DNA from: Nitrososphaerales archaeon
GTDB taxonomy: Archaea > Thermoproteota > Nitrososphaeria > Nitrososphaerales > CADDZS01
DNA length: 64,000 bases
Direction of reading: 5' to 3'
Assembly: GCA_030041295.1 (NCBI GenBank)
Contig: JASHOD010000115.1
Span: forward strand, 1 to 64,000
In this document: piece by piece, positions 16,943 through 27,789 of the stretch
How the letters are laid out: every line of letters starts with the position of its first letter
How positions within the stretch are numbered: the stretch's first letter is position 1
The notes under the pieces: model-generated
What the model was told of the DNA's origin: nothing
What the model saw: only the letters and a program-made list of their open reading frames with translations
Database searches by the model: none
Made by a program: the position numbers and the translations under genes

Positions 16943-17992
16943 TCAATTGAGCATAGTTACGAGTTTTTCACGCACAATTGGGGCAACGCGGGTTGCAATT
17001 AGCTCCATAGAATGCAATAATTTCTCGCGCGAAACAGATCCAGGGTCCATTTGAAAAGTCACTCGAGATAAACCTCCGAGTGCCTCGCTGTGGCGAATAA
17101 TTTTTTCGGCCACTTGTTCCGGATCGCCTACGAGCAGAGCCCCAGTCGGACCGCGTTGAGCCTCATAATCAGCACGAGTTACTGGTGCCCAGCCACGCTC
17201 CTGGCCGATTTTTGTGAATGCTTTAGCATAACCGGAGAAAAACTCATCGGCAGCTTGCTGCGACGTCTCTGCGACGTACCCTAACGAGTGCATCCCTACC
17301 TTCATTTTGCCAGATGGATGATCTTTTCGCTTGTAGGTCTTCCTGTACAGATCAACCAGTGGCGCAAAGTCTGCGGTTTCTCCGCCAATTATTGCGACCA
17401 TGAGAGGCAATCCTAACTTTCCCGCGCGAAGAAATGATTCTGGAGTTCCACCAGTCCCTATCCATATCGGGAGCGGGTTCTGCACCGGTCTTGGGTACAC
17501 GCCGAGACCGTCAAGTGGAGGTCTGAATCTCCCTGACCATGTCACTTTCTCATTATCGCGAATCTTTAACAGAAGATCCAATTTTTCTTCGTAGAGCGCG
17601 TCATAATCGCTAAGTTCGTATCCGAACAGTGGAAATGCTTCGATAAATGAGCCTCGACCTGCGACAATCTCCGCCCTCCCATTGGAAATCAGGTCAAGCG
17701 TCGCAAATTGCTGAAACACCCGAACAGGATCCGCGGCGCTGAGGACTGTCACGGAACTTGCTAGACGAATTCGCTTCGTCCTCGCCGCACCCGCAGCAAG
17801 AATCACGGCTGGTGCTGAATCCAAGAAATCTTTCCGATGGTGCTCCCCAATTCCAAATACGTCGAGCCCTAACTTGTCAGCTAGCTCAATTTCTTGTAAT
17901 ACGTTTTGAAGCCGTTGCTCATCGCTTTCCCTTCTAGTATCATTTGGATCGGCGGCAAAAGCTGCGGCAAATGTATCAATTCCAATTTCCAC
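16943..17992 (-). CDS. LLM-class flavin-dependent oxidoreductase
   Basis: The 349-residue luciferase-like protein has FGIGEHHRKDFLDSAPAV, IRLASSVTVLSAADPVRVFQQFATLD and GRAEIVAGRGSF, motifs of the FMN-binding monooxygenase group common in bacteria. The oxygenation substrate is unknown. Its subfamily differs from the two Mer-like proteins in this window and resembles bacterial versions, so horizontal acquisition is possible. Confidence 0.85.
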   Translation of the reverse strand: MEIGIDTFAAAFAADPNDTRRESDEQRLQNVLQEIELADKLGLDVFGIGEHHRKDFLDSAPAVILAAGAARTKRIRLASSVTVLSAADPVRVFQQFATLDLISNGRAEIVAGRGSFIEAFPLFGYELSDYDALYEEKLDLLLKIRDNEKVTWSGRFRPPLDGLGVYPRPVQNPLPIWIGTGGTPESFLRAGKLGLPLMVAIIGGETADFAPLVDLYRKTYKRKDHPSGKMKVGMHSLGYVAETSQQAADEFFSGYAKAFTKIGQERGWAPVTRADYEAQRGPTGALLVGDPEQVAEKIIRHSEALGGLSRVTFQMDPGSVSREKLLHSMELIATRVAPIVREKLVTMLN

Positions 17993-18154
17993 TTTCTAAC
18001 CAAACTCCCCATGTATGCTCGATTGAATCCTCTTAGTCGAATGCGTCCACTTTCCTATATACCTTAGTTCGAAACTCAAACCGGTGTTATTTAGGCGTGA
18101 CGTTTTGTAGGTAAAGTCTAATTTGCCTTAACTAATCTGGACGGCCGATCTCTC

Positions 18155-20092
18155 TCATTTGTTTAATGTAGCGAGTACAACTTGTGCGGCCTTCCTGCTA
18201 ATATTTCCTGCCTGAGCAATTTCTTCAGGATTGGAATTTTTTATGGCATCAATTGAGCCAAAATGGGCAAGTAAATTTCTCTTTCTTTGCTCTCCGATGC
18301 CTTCGATGGAATCGAGAACGGATTCGGTCATCTTTCCTCCACGTAATCTTCTGTGGTATGTTACTCCGAATCTGTGTGCTTCATCTCTGATGTGCTGCAA
18401 TATGTGCAAGGCCTCAGAATCCTTCCCGAGCTTGATCGGAAAGACTCTCCTCGGAAGGAAGATTTCTTCTTCTCTTTTTGCAAGAGAAATGGTTGGGATC
18501 CCAAAAACGCCGTCGCGATGCATTTGTTCGATTGCGGCATTGAGCTGACCCTTTCCGCCATCGATTACGACCAAGTTTGGCGGTTCGCTGAACTTCTTCT
18601 TAGGTGAAGAGTTGGTCCTTTCTCCTACTTCTGCAACTTCTTTTTCTTCTCCAAGCAGGCGTCGAAATCTTCTGCCGATCATCTCTTGCATCATCGAGTA
18701 ATCATCTATGCCGCTCACGGTTTTGATTTTGAACTTTCTGTAAGAACTACGATCCGGGATACCGTCGACGAATACAGTCATCGCTCCAACTGCCTCTTCT
18801 CCGTGAATATTTGAAATGTCGTAGCACTCGATGCGTCTAGGAACTCGATCTAGACCTATTATTTCTTTGAGTTCCTTCAGAGCACGCAGTCTCTCTCTCT
18901 TTCTTACCTCGTCTTTTGATTCTTCTTCCTTTAGGACTAGCATTGCGTTTTCTTGCGCAAGTTTGAGTAATGCCTTGTTCTCTGGACTGTGCGCAGTAGT
19001 AGATATCTTGATTCGCTTATCTTCCAGCTGTTGTTCTTTGTTGCTAGCTTCAATCCTCCTTTCAAGCTGAGTATTCAATAGCAACTCGACTTCGTCCAAA
19101 TCTTCTAATTCATAAGGGACTACAATTTCCCTTGGCATTTCAAGAGTCTTGGATCCGTAATACTGTTTCATGAAAGCTGAGAGGATCTCGGAATCCTTTG
19201 TAGTCGAACTCGCACCTTCGAGAATGAACTTATCTCGTCCGACGACATTACCCTCTCTTACGTGAAATGCTATCGCTGCGATTATGCTGCCCTCTCGCGC
19301 AATAGTAAGAACGTCCTTGTCGCTTTTCTGATCTGGGAAGACTACTCGCTGTTTTAGTGCCGTTGTTTCTAGAGAGCGAATTTCGTCTCGAATCTTTCTG
19401 GCTTTCTCATAGTCCTGAGCTCTGGAAGCTTTCCACATCTCCGAATACATTTGTCTGCCTAATTGTACGAGCTTACCCTGTAGAAAAAGCTGGAATTTAG
19501 AAACGTCTGAATAATATTCAGTTTTAGAAACGGCGAAAATGCATGGGGCCTTGCATAAACCGATATTGTAGTCTATACAAGACTTGAATTTCTTCGCTCC
19601 GTCAAGAGGTAACGTGCATCCTCTGATTGGAAACATTTTCCTAAGGTATTTTACGGACCTTTTAGCGGCTCGGACATTTCCATAAGGGCCAAAGTATTTC
19701 CCGCCGTCATCTAGTACCTGGCGAGTGACAAACACTCTTGGATAGATTTCGTTCGTAATCTTGATGTACGGATAGCTCTTGTCGTCTTTTAACCTGATGT
19801 TGTACCGCGGCTTGTATCTCTTGATCAGGACGTTTTCTAAAATCAGAGCCTCGATCGGACTAGAAGTTATGATGTAATCCGCGCTTGTGATTTGATCTCT
19901 CAGGCTTTGTCCGACGGGATCTTCAAACCGAGGTCTGAGGTGCGCGAGTATCCTCGATTTGATACTCGTCGCTTTGCCGATGTATATCGGAGCCTCGGCT
20001 CGATTCTTTAGAATGTATACTCCGGCTAGAGTGGGGAGATTCTCAAAATTACCGAGCGGCGTTGACACTGTTCGTTGTTGCTTGAAGCTCAA
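18155..20092 (-). CDS. uvrC: UvrC, excinuclease ABC subunit C
   Basis: The 645-residue protein has all UvrC parts. They are an N-terminal GIY-YIG nuclease (GVYILKN...[13 protein letters not shown]) for the 3' incision, a Cys cluster (GCTL, SCID, LCKAPC) that can hold an Fe-S cluster, a UVR helix pair ([15 protein letters not shown]) for UvrB contact, an RNase-H-like domain ([20 protein letters not shown]) for the 5' incision and a helix-hairpin-helix end ([18 protein letters not shown]). The TTG start at 20092 overlaps the uvrA 3' end by 44 nt, so expression is probably coupled. Confidence 0.96.
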   Translation of the reverse strand: MSFKQQRTVSTPLGNFENLPTLAGVYILKNRAEAPIYIGKATSIKSRILAHLRPRFEDPVGQSLRDQITSADYIITSSPIEALILENVLIKRYKPRYNIRLKDDKSYPYIKITNEIYPRVFVTRQVLDDGGKYFGPYGNVRAAKRSVKYLRKMFPIRGCTLPLDGAKKFKSCIDYNIGLCKAPCIFAVSKTEYYSDVSKFQLFLQGKLVQLGRQMYSEMWKASRAQDYEKARKIRDEIRSLETTALKQRVVFPDQKSDKDVLTIAREGSIIAAIAFHVREGNVVGRDKFILEGASSTTKDSEILSAFMKQYYGSKTLEMPREIVVPYELEDLDEVELLLNTQLERRIEASNKEQQLEDKRIKISTTAHSPENKALLKLAQENAMLVLKEEESKDEVRKRERLRALKELKEIIGLDRVPRRIECYDISNIHGEEAVGAMTVFVDGIPDRSSYRKFKIKTVSGIDDYSMMQEMIGRRFRRLLGEEKEVAEVGERTNSSPKKKFSEPPNLVVIDGGKGQLNAAIEQMHRDGVFGIPTISLAKREEEIFLPRRVFPIKLGKDSEALHILQHIRDEAHRFGVTYHRRLRGGKMTESVLDSIEGIGEQRKRNLLAHFGSIDAIKNSNPEEIAQAGNISRKAAQVVLATLNK

Positions 20093-23000
20093 CTAGCTTC
20101 TTCTTATCCTCCTGTTCTTGTTCTTCTTCTCGTCGGCCTCTGCGAATATCCTCCAGCTGCCTATTTAGCTCCTTTTCCGCATTTGCAACCGCCCTAGCTC
20201 TTGAATCATTCAGGATGTGTTTTAGGAACTGTCCCGTGTAGGAAGTACCCGAATATGTCGAGACTTGCTCGGGTGTTCCTTCCGCTACAACTAACCCACC
20301 CGCCTCTCCTCCCTCCGGCCCAAGATCTATTATCCAGTCGGCGGTCTTGATAACGTCCAGGTTATGCTCTATCACAATGACGGAATTACCGGCATCTGTC
20401 AATCGTCCAAGCACCTCTAGTAGCTTCTTGATATCTTCGAAATGTAGTCCGGTTGTCGGCTCATCCAGCAAATACAGAGTCTTTCCTGTAGCTCTCTTCG
20501 AAAGTTCGGATGCTAATTTTACCCTTTGAGCTTCGCCACCAGATAATGTAGTCGCGGATTGACCCAAGGTTATGTAGCCAAGGCCGACGTCATTCAGGGT
20601 AGCTAACTTTCGTTTAATTTTCGGGATATTTTCGAAGAAACCAAGAGCTTCCTCGACCGTCATTTCGAGAACGTCCGAGATGCTTTTTGTCTTGTATCTT
20701 ATCTCGAGCGTTTCGCGGTTGTACCTCTTTCCCTTGCAGACTTCGCAGGGGACATACACGTCTGGTAGGAAGTGCATTTCCAAGCGAATGATTCCGTCTC
20801 CCTCGCAGGCTTCGCACCTGCCGCCACGTACGTTGAAACTGAACCTCCCAGTCTTGTATCCCCGCGCGATAGAGTCAGGCATCCTAGTATAGAGGTCTCT
20901 AATGTCTGTGAATACTCCGACATATGTTGCCGGGTTGGATCTAGGGGTTCTCCCTATGGGGGACTGGTCAATTATTATCGCCTTGTCGATGTTCTCGAGT
21001 CCAACTAACGAATCATAAGCTCCTGGCTTTTCTCTAGCTCCGTACAGTTTCTGTGCTAGCGCACGATACAAAATGTCATTGACAAGCGTACTCTTGCCGG
21101 AACCAGATACCCCGGTAATGCAGGTAAATATGCCGAGAGGAAACCGCACGTCAATGTTTCGTAAATTGTTCTCTTTAGCTCCTTTTATGATCAGATATTT
21201 ACCGTTGGGAGCTCTTCTTTTCGGCGGAATTTCGATCTGGCGCTTGCCTGAAAGATACTGACCGGTTATCGAGCTCTCGCTTGAAGCAATTTCATCTGGA
21301 GTCCCTATTGCGACAACATGACCACCATGAATTCCGGCGCCAGGCCCCAAGTCAACAACAAAATCCGATTCCCTAATTGTTTCTTCGTCGTGCTCGACGA
21401 CTAGTACAGTGTTCCCTAGGTCTCGTAGAGCCTTCAACGTCGCAATTAGTTTCCTATTATCCCTTTGATGCAACCCGATGCTAGGTTCGTCAAGTATGTA
21501 GAGAACTCCGACCAGACTGGAGCCTATCTGAGTAGCGAGCTGGATTCGCTGGGCTTCACCTCCAGAGAGAGAAGCAGCGGCGCGATCCAAAGTGAGATAA
21601 TCTAGACCGACGTTTAGTAGAAACCGCAGTCTCGCGTTGATTTCTTTGAGGATTTGTGACGCGATGACTCTTTCCTTTTCGGTAAGGCTCAAAGAAGAAA
21701 AGAAATTGATAGCTTGGCGAATTGAGAGCGAAGACACCTGCGATATTGATTTCCCGCCAACCGTCACCGCGAGAATCTCGGGTTTGTAGCGCTCTCCGCT
21801 GCACGATGGACAACGCTGGTTGCTGAGGAACTTTGCATACCACTCTTTCATAAAGTCGGACTCGGTCTCAAAGTAGCGGCGCTCGAGTTGCAGAAGAATA
21901 CCTTCGAACTCCCTTTCATAGAACCACCAGTGTCGCTCTCTTCTCACCCCGGAGGCTACAGTTTCATTTTGCGTTTCCTTCCTGCCGCTTTTGTTTCCAT
22001 ATAGAAGATAGTTGAGTTGCTCTCTTTTGAGCTTGTTGATCGGAGCATCCATGCTAAAGCCCGCCTTTCTTGCGACGCGCGCAAGCATTCGCATACTCCA
22101 AGAGTCGGTGTCAGACATGGTCACAATCGCTCCCTCGTTGATCGACTTGGTCTTGTCGGGTATTACGAGATCAGGATCCATGTTTAGAAGGTATCCCAGT
22201 CCAAGACATTGCTTGCATGCCCCGAATGGGCTATTGAATGAAAACATCCTAGGAGAGAGTTCTTCCAAGGAGAAACCGCAAGTAGGACAAGCCATCGCCT
22301 CGCTCAGGACAATTTCATTAGATGTGCCGCGAGTCTTGCGATCCTTTTCGTTTTGTGTAGGGGGTTCTCCGAGTACGAACACCACAGTTCCTTTGGAGAA
22401 ATTGAGAGCTGTTTGGATAGAGTCGGCCAGCCTCTTTTGGATTCCGTCTCTTACGATTAATCTATCTACGATCGCTTCGATTGTATGTTTCTTGTTCTTC
22501 TCAAGTGGTATCGTCTCGTCTTGGTCTAACTCGTAGACCGCGCCGTCCACTCTTACCCTAGAGTAGCCGTCGACCTTTAGGTCCTTGATGATATCCTTGT
22601 GTTCCCCCTTCTGGGATTTGATCAGCGGTCCCAGAACCTGAATCTTTGTTCCATCTTTTAGTTTCATTATCTGGTCGACCATCTGCTCCACGGTTTGCTT
22701 CTCAATCACCTTCTTGCAGTTTAGACAGTGGGGAATTCCAATTCTTGCGAACATAAGCCGGAGATAATCGTGAATCTCTGTCACGGTTGCGACGGTCGAT
22801 CTTGGGTTTTTCGCAGAACTTCTTTGCTCGATGGAAATCGCCGGAGAAAGTCCCTCGATATAATCGACATCCGGCTTGTCCATCTGCCCGAGGAATTGTC
22901 TTGCGTAAGCCGAGAGGGATTCGATGTAGCGCCTTTGCCCTTCGGCGTAGATTGTGTCAAAGGCGAGCGAAGACTTGCCCGAGCCGGAGAGACCCGTCAA

Positions 23001-23120
23001 AACAACAAATTTGTCACGCGGAATCTCAAGACTAATGTTCTTGAGATTGTGTTGTCTCGCGCCGCGGATGATTATTCGGTCTTTGGATTTCTTGATCGAA
23101 TAATCTAGCTGCTCGGGCAT
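20049..23120 (-). CDS. uvrA: UvrA, excinuclease ABC subunit A
   Basis: The protein of about 1,023 residues is a full UvrA with two ABC ATPase modules (GLSGSGKSS and GVSGSGKST Walker A motifs, two LSGGEAQR signatures) and Cys-pair zinc modules (CPTCG...CKQC and CEACEGDG...CEVC). It recognises bulky DNA damage and loads UvrB. ATG 23120 is chosen, with upstream codons looking non-coding. The C-terminal 60 residues form a charged Glu/Arg/Gln-rich extension beyond the usual end. uvrB is not in the window. Confidence 0.97.
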   Translation of the reverse strand: MPEQLDYSIKKSKDRIIIRGARQHNLKNISLEIPRDKFVVLTGLSGSGKSSLAFDTIYAEGQRRYIESLSAYARQFLGQMDKPDVDYIEGLSPAISIEQRSSAKNPRSTVATVTEIHDYLRLMFARIGIPHCLNCKKVIEKQTVEQMVDQIMKLKDGTKIQVLGPLIKSQKGEHKDIIKDLKVDGYSRVRVDGAVYELDQDETIPLEKNKKHTIEAIVDRLIVRDGIQKRLADSIQTALNFSKGTVVFVLGEPPTQNEKDRKTRGTSNEIVLSEAMACPTCGFSLEELSPRMFSFNSPFGACKQCLGLGYLLNMDPDLVIPDKTKSINEGAIVTMSDTDSWSMRMLARVARKAGFSMDAPINKLKREQLNYLLYGNKSGRKETQNETVASGVRRERHWWFYEREFEGILLQLERRYFETESDFMKEWYAKFLSNQRCPSCSGERYKPEILAVTVGGKSISQVSSLSIRQAINFFSSLSLTEKERVIASQILKEINARLRFLLNVGLDYLTLDRAAASLSGGEAQRIQLATQIGSSLVGVLYILDEPSIGLHQRDNRKLIATLKALRDLGNTVLVVEHDEETIRESDFVVDLGPGAGIHGGHVVAIGTPDEIASSESSITGQYLSGKRQIEIPPKRRAPNGKYLIIKGAKENNLRNIDVRFPLGIFTCITGVSGSGKSTLVNDILYRALAQKLYGAREKPGAYDSLVGLENIDKAIIIDQSPIGRTPRSNPATYVGVFTDIRDLYTRMPDSIARGYKTGRFSFNVRGGRCEACEGDGIIRLEMHFLPDVYVPCEVCKGKRYNRETLEIRYKTKSISDVLEMTVEEALGFFENIPKIKRKLATLNDVGLGYITLGQSATTLSGGEAQRVKLASELSKRATGKTLYLLDEPTTGLHFEDIKKLLEVLGRLTDAGNSVIVIEHNLDVIKTADWIIDLGPEGGEAGGLVVAEGTPEQVSTYSGTSYTGQFLKHILNDSRARAVANAEKELNRQLEDIRRGRREEEQEQEDKKKLVELQATTNSVNAAR

Positions 23121-23309
23121 GATTGTATTATGCTTGTTTAGTTCGGATGAGGACAAGATAGATTCATTTCTTTCCAATTTTTTAGAAAAAATTGTGCGTA
23201 GATCCAATCTACAGCTAAATTCAATCAATTAACTGTTTATGCTATCCGAGGCATACAGCAATCGCTAAAGTAGATAATAATTACTGCATTTTTACTGCAT
23301 AATCCGTAT

Positions 23310-23687
23310 CTAAGACAATCGGGTCAATTCAACAACCGTGGAGAGTTCAAACCAATCGTCGATTACTTCCTTGGAAGTGGGTCCATAGTATTTCGCGTAC
23401 AATGATTTCATACCTAGTTCTCTTGGCTCGGTGTCCGTCTTGCCTAGAATTTTGCCATTCGCCTCAAAATTTACCGAACCTATCCTTACCTGAACTTTGG
23501 CGTTCTTTGCGATATTTTTCATCCAATCGGTATAATCTCCCTCGTGGCTGAGGTAGATCTTGCCATCTCCAATCGCAAACCAAAGCTCCTTTGTGTACAA
23601 TTTTCCTGTCTTTCTTCCAACAGTGGTAAGGTAGATGAACTTCTGAGTCTTGATCGAATTGAGATTATCATTATTGATAGAGGGCAT
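23310..23687 (-). CDS. Deazaflavin (F420)-dependent nitroreductase-family protein
   Basis: The 125-residue protein fits the split-beta-barrel Ddn family: FIYLTTVGRKTGKLYTKELWF near the N-terminus, then IYLSHEGDYTDWMKNIAKN and VQVRIG. These motifs bind coenzyme F420 in mycobacterial Ddn and relatives, which reduce quinones or other acceptors. Together with two Mer-like proteins it supports F420 use in this organism. It lies about 190 nt upstream of uvrA as a separate gene. Confidence 0.82.
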   Translation of the reverse strand: MPSINNDNLNSIKTQKFIYLTTVGRKTGKLYTKELWFAIGDGKIYLSHEGDYTDWMKNIAKNAKVQVRIGSVNFEANGKILGKTDTEPRELGMKSLYAKYYGPTSKEVIDDWFELSTVVELTRLS

Positions 23688-23742
23688 GAGCAGTTTGCAT
23701 TACGACGCTAGATGTGCTTTTTAAAGAGTCTCGCTGCAGGAA

Positions 23743-24204
23743 ATGAGCGAGATGCAAATTACTGAAGAGAAGCAATTAGATGCAGTCGCCTTACATCAGA
23801 TATTCACCAAGGCCTGGAAGGGCTTTGCTCCGATTTCCTGGAACCTTGCCATCTTCGAGGGATCGCCCGAAAATGGACTGTACTCTTGGTGCCCCGACTG
23901 CGTTGTAGCGAGTAGCCATATCGCGAAATTCGAATCGCTTCAAAAATCGAGCAAAAGCAAGAAGGCGAGACTATACAAATTCCATGTTGGAAGCCGTAAT
24001 GAGTGGAAATCGAAGGAAAATCCGTTCAGGAAAGAGTTTCCACATTTGCCCGATCTTCCGACGGCGATCTTGTTCTATGGAAGTATAGATGTCGTTCGTA
24101 TAATTGCTCCACGAGAACCAGATCTCGAAATGATGATTTCTCGGATCCGGACTTTTGAGGAACAGATCGAAAAAGGAGAATGGCATCCCCCAATGAGGAA
24201 ATGA
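23743..24204 (+). CDS. TXNDC17/TRP14-like thioredoxin-fold protein
   Basis: The 153-residue product has the WCPDC motif (LYSWCPDCVVAS) preceded by WNLAIFEGSPENG, the arrangement of thioredoxin-domain-containing 17 (DUF953) proteins. They reduce disulfides of specific targets. The cis-Pro loop is PDLPTAILF. It is divergent from the Ddn-like gene across 55 nt. The family is best known in eukaryotes and some bacteria, so its presence here is notable. Confidence 0.78.
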   Translation: MSEMQITEEKQLDAVALHQIFTKAWKGFAPISWNLAIFEGSPENGLYSWCPDCVVASSHIAKFESLQKSSKSKKARLYKFHVGSRNEWKSKENPFRKEFPHLPDLPTAILFYGSIDVVRIIAPREPDLEMMISRIRTFEEQIEKGEWHPPMRK

Positions 24205-24323
24205 GCCGCAAAGAAATGAGCTCTTGCATATTCGATCATGACGACGTCGATGTTGCCCTGATACTAACTGGAAATCCATTTTTCTTAAATCGCGTCAAGT
24301 TCGATTGTCGCCGAGCAGCGTAA

Positions 24324-25784
24324 ATGAATGCCCGTCGCGTTGTGAATTCCAGAAGAATACAATTTTTCACAACAATTTTCTTTCTCGTTCTCCTTTCACT
24401 CTTAACTTTTCCGCTTTCAATGCAAACAGTTGGATTGCGAGCAACGACTCCATCGCTGCAATTTGCATCAGCGATTTCCTCTTCTAGCTGGCACGAAGGA
24501 ACTAATCAGTCAACACCAGAAGTAGACGTCAACTACTCCGAAATGTACAGCACAGGTCCAAACGTAAATACAAATGCCACGCTGGACAGACTTTCCGCCG
24601 ACATGGGGCTAGGCTACAATGATGGTACCGGCGAATCTGTCCTGTTTGGAATCTCGTACTCCTTTGCTCCCGGTGGAATCAATCTAACTAGTGATCAAGT
24701 GCTTAATTGGAGCAAGGTTGTCGATGCAGGTTTTACACTACAGACCCAAGCAAATGTGAATGGCACCTTAATTGGCACAATGTACACGTTTACGGGATTC
24801 GACATCGTAAATGGAAGTAATCTTTCTCTTAGTTACAATAACCTCGGTCATGGTAATTTCTCATACTCGGTCAACAACATTGTCAGTAGCATCAACTATG
24901 CAAATGCAACTTCAATCACGATCGGGGCCGTAAGTTTGAGCACTGCGAATACAACTTACAACGGGAGAACCTTGAACGAAAGCATCGCTAGATTCAACGT
25001 AACAATCGACGCACAGATGTCCAATCTCCCGCTACCACCCATAAACCCGGGCCTGCAGAACTACTCCAGTTCGGTGCCCGTTCCGGTAGTCCTAATGTTT
25101 GAAGTTACTCATGACACAGCTCAGACCGACATTAAATACGGAGTCAGCATTGATTGGAGCGCAACTAGAGCGTTCCCGACCTCAATTTTAAACAACAACG
25201 ACAATTCAAGCCAACCTCCTCTTATTCCTAATGCACTGAAGACAGGAGACAATTTCAGCCTCATAGCGGCTGACCGTTTATCCTTCGCATATGGAAAGTT
25301 CGAAGGAGCCAATACCACATACACTTATGGAACTACGTTCACCACCGATCCAGAAAATGATAGCGCAATTTATCTAGTCAACGGTACTCAACTTTGTAGG
25401 GAAGTTTTCCCAACAAATTACACAATAACTGGTAGTTCCGAGGTTTACAATACAACTCGTGTTTACGTTCCAGTAAGTTTCCAAAGTACATGGAATCAAT
25501 CCTCCATGTTCGTCGTCTTCAACGGTTTTCAGTACAACGAGAGCTCGGGGTTTTCGTTTGATCCAGCAGTGATAACACCGAATTCAGTATCAAATTCTAT
25601 TTCTCAACAACCAACTCTCTCGTCATCGAGTTCAACCGGGAGTAGCTCTTCGTCTTCCCATATGACTTCCAATCCTTCATCCCCGAATTCTCCTCCGAAC
25701 CCAATCTTGATCGTGATTCCAGTAGCTGTTGTATTAGCGGCAATCGCAGCCGGAACTGTGATTGTCTTAAGACGAAAGAAGTAA
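24324..25784 (+). CDS. Cell-surface protein with C-terminal membrane anchor
   Basis: The 486-residue protein has an N-terminal signal or anchor helix (residues about 14-38, FFTTIFFLVLLSLLTFPLS), a large extracellular part rich in Asn, Ser and Thr with many N-x-S/T glycosylation sequons, a Ser-rich stalk (about 430-455) and a final transmembrane helix followed by RRKK. This is the layout of an archaeal surface glycoprotein anchored in the membrane. No enzymatic domain is recognised. Confidence 0.75.
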   Translation: MNARRVVNSRRIQFFTTIFFLVLLSLLTFPLSMQTVGLRATTPSLQFASAISSSSWHEGTNQSTPEVDVNYSEMYSTGPNVNTNATLDRLSADMGLGYNDGTGESVLFGISYSFAPGGINLTSDQVLNWSKVVDAGFTLQTQANVNGTLIGTMYTFTGFDIVNGSNLSLSYNNLGHGNFSYSVNNIVSSINYANATSITIGAVSLSTANTTYNGRTLNESIARFNVTIDAQMSNLPLPPINPGLQNYSSSVPVPVVLMFEVTHDTAQTDIKYGVSIDWSATRAFPTSILNNNDNSSQPPLIPNALKTGDNFSLIAADRLSFAYGKFEGANTTYTYGTTFTTDPENDSAIYLVNGTQLCREVFPTNYTITGSSEVYNTTRVYVPVSFQSTWNQSSMFVVFNGFQYNESSGFSFDPAVITPNSVSNSISQQPTLSSSSSTGSSSSSSHMTSNPSSPNSPPNPILIVIPVAVVLAAIAAGTVIVLRRKK

Positions 25785-25884
25785 GTTCTGCGAATCACGT
25801 ACGAACGTATCCAAGAATTTTTTGCCTCACTTTCAGCACTGACAATAACATCCCGTTATGAAAAGAATCATCATGGCAAATTCA

Positions 25885-25893
25885 CTTATATGC
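25885..25893 (+). promoter_or_regulatory. Probable TATA box for the TRAM gene
   Basis: CTTATATGC lies about 45 nt before the chosen ATG at 25938, which would place transcription start near 25915 and leave a short leader. The match is by sequence resemblance to archaeal TATA elements only. Confidence 0.4.
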
Positions 25894-25937
25894 AATAAAG
25901 ATGACAGAATCGGGTTACAGTAGTGTTATCGAAGGAA

Positions 25938-26240
25938 ATGAGTTACATAAACAGAGGCGGATCCGGCGGAAGGAGCAGTTATGGAAGAGGGAGCAGCGGC
26001 GGATATGGGCGTTCGTCGATGGGGCAGGGACCAAAGCCTGTTGAAGTGGGAAAGGAATACGACGTCGAAATTACCGAGCTTTCAAGGCGCGGCGACGGAC
26101 TCGCAAAAGTGCAAGGTTTCGTTGTCTTTGTAAAGGGATCCAAAGTGGGCGAGAAGGTTAAGATCAAAATCGAGACCGTCGGTCCAAGGTTTGCGACAGC
26201 CACGGTGGTCACACCATCTGCAGCGAAAACAGAATCCTAA
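25938..26240 (+). CDS. RGG-type TRAM domain RNA-binding protein
   Basis: The roughly 100-residue product starts with a Gly/Arg/Ser-rich segment (RGGSGGRSSYGRGSSGG) and ends with a TRAM domain (VEVGKEYDVEITELSRRGDG, AKVQGFVVFVKGSKVGEKVKI). Archaeal single-TRAM proteins bind RNA and can act as cold-shock-like chaperones; the RGG segment should add RNA affinity. ATG 25938 is preferred over GTG 25923, which is also in frame. Confidence 0.88.
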   Translation: MSYINRGGSGGRSSYGRGSSGGYGRSSMGQGPKPVEVGKEYDVEITELSRRGDGLAKVQGFVVFVKGSKVGEKVKIKIETVGPRFATATVVTPSAAKTES

Positions 26241-26348
26241 GACTAGACAGTGTTTTTTACCCAAGTGGGTGTCAATAGGTGTCAAGAGCCCACTTGTCTT
26301 TGGTAATTAAAATCGACAAGTGAGCAAGTGACCTGAAAGAGAGCCGGC

Positions 26349-26450
26349 TTACTTCTTTCTACCTTTTGCTGCTTTCTTCTTTGCTGGCAATTTTTGATTT
26401 GCAATATGGAGAAATACATGCTTGCTTAAGTGTGTTTGCTTTTTCTCCAA
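26349..26450 (-). CDS. Very small basic protein (33 aa)
   Basis: From TTG 26448-26450 the frame encodes EKKQTHLSKHVFLHIANQ followed by a Lys-rich tail ending AAKGRKK, then TAA 26349-26351. Composition (basic, no rare codons, His pair) looks like a real nucleic-acid- or ribosome-associated peptide. An in-frame TGA directly precedes the TTG region, fixing the maximum length. It lies in an otherwise empty 306-nt gap between the TRAM gene and the next regulator. Confidence 0.4.
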   Translation of the reverse strand: MEKKQTHLSKHVFLHIANQKLPAKKKAAKGRKK

Positions 26451-26546
26451 TTCTCAAAAAAAATTGAAAACTAGTTTCTGACATAGCGCACTTTGAATTT
26501 CGTCAGCTTCGAATAGATCGAAAGATTCCAAAGAGGTAGAATTAAT

Positions 26547-27080
26547 TCAGAATGGCTTCTTTTTCCAAGTTCTCAAAGTCTCGTACCAAGCGAAAGCAGA
26601 TCCTAGACCTCCAAAAATTACGGCGAAGACGTTTGAATCTCCTCGGTAGATGATTAGATAGCCCGCAAGAAGTGTAGTAAAGAACATCGCATAGAAGGTA
26701 AATCTCGGAACAAGCAAACGCCCAATATGCGTGAACGCCTGAAGCACGGAAACATCTACATTTTTCACAAGAGAGTACTCGCCATACTGATCCTTTTCAA
26801 CCAGACCCATTCGCTCTAGCTTTTCCAAGTGATGATATGCGACGCTCGGACTGGATAGTCCCAACGATCTTTGGAGTTCTCTCACCCCGACGGGTTTGGC
26901 ATTCTTCATCATGAAAAGATAAGTCTGGAGGGTGCGCCCCCGCAGGTCGGATTCGATGTCCATTGAAGTAGCGACAGGAGTCTTTGGAGGGGTAGCAATT
27001 GGGATAATTTTCTTTGGCTTGTCTTTCTGTATTCTATCCTCATCATCAAGATTATTGCTTTCTTCAGCGTCATCCTTCAC
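26547..27080 (-). CDS. Membrane-anchored winged-helix regulator
   Basis: The 177-residue protein has an acidic/basic N-terminal tail, a winged helix at about residues 45-110 (GVRELQRSLGLSSPSVAYHHLEKLERMGLVEKD) and two C-terminal transmembrane helices (FYAMFFTTLLAGYLIIY and VFAVIFGGLGSAFAWY). This layout of DNA-binding domain plus membrane anchor is frequent in archaea and suggests a regulator that senses membrane state. The target is unknown. Confidence 0.78.
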   Translation of the reverse strand: MKDDAEESNNLDDEDRIQKDKPKKIIPIATPPKTPVATSMDIESDLRGRTLQTYLFMMKNAKPVGVRELQRSLGLSSPSVAYHHLEKLERMGLVEKDQYGEYSLVKNVDVSVLQAFTHIGRLLVPRFTFYAMFFTTLLAGYLIIYRGDSNVFAVIFGGLGSAFAWYETLRTWKKKPF

Positions 27081-27281
27081 AAATCATCGCTGCTCTTTCC
27101 TTTCTGTTAGCTTCTTGTTCTTCTTCCACGTCTCAGCTAAAGCTCTTCCTCTTTAATACCATGCTGTCGGCCAAAGCGCGTATTCTCTATTTCTGTCCTA
27201 AGAGACTCTCGTAAAATCAGTCGCCCAAAGCATAAATAATGAAAAGAGGGCCTCTTTCGGTCAACAGGGAGTAATATACTC

Positions 27282-27623
27282 ATGGCGCGCGATAGAGTCA
27301 TCGGAGCAGCCCTCGTTGTGGGGGCTATCATTGGAGTTATCGTATACGGATTGTTGGTGTTTGCCTCGTTCTGGTATCGTCCTACCACCTTGACGGGAGG
27401 ATTGTACGTTTCGATGGCGGTTCTCGAAATCTCCGCCTTCGTAGCGGTGCTCGCAATCCTAGCCATCTTGGGCTGGATCGGATACGTTATGGCAACGACC
27501 CCGCCGCCGGTACCTCTGGAGCCAGAACCAGCGGTAGCATCGTCTAGCAGTAGCACTGGAACTGCATCTCCCAGCAACAGTCCTACAACTACTCCTGCTG
27601 GAAATCCTGACCAACAGAAATAG
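27282..27623 (+). CDS. Small two-helix membrane protein with Ser/Thr/Pro tail
   Basis: The 113-residue product has two transmembrane helices (residues about 7-30, and 40-70 including AFVAVLAILAILGWIGYVM), then a 40-residue Pro/Ser/Thr-rich tail. It is divergent from the membrane-anchored winged-helix gene, which hints at shared regulation. A CATAAATAAT sequence at 27231-27240 could be its TATA box. Function is unknown. Confidence 0.6.
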   Translation: MARDRVIGAALVVGAIIGVIVYGLLVFASFWYRPTTLTGGLYVSMAVLEISAFVAVLAILAILGWIGYVMATTPPPVPLEPEPAVASSSSSTGTASPSNSPTTTPAGNPDQQK

Positions 27624-27789
27624 CATATCGTGTTTTGTGTGGGGATCCGTTTCCGATCGGCCCCGCAAACGAATTTTGTTTGGCTTAAGGGCCATTCTGT
27701 CGTATCTGCGGCTGGCTGGTCTAGAAATGATCAAACAGAGATATGAAAGTAGCTCAGTAGAAGAGAGAACTCAGAGCGAATTACATCTA

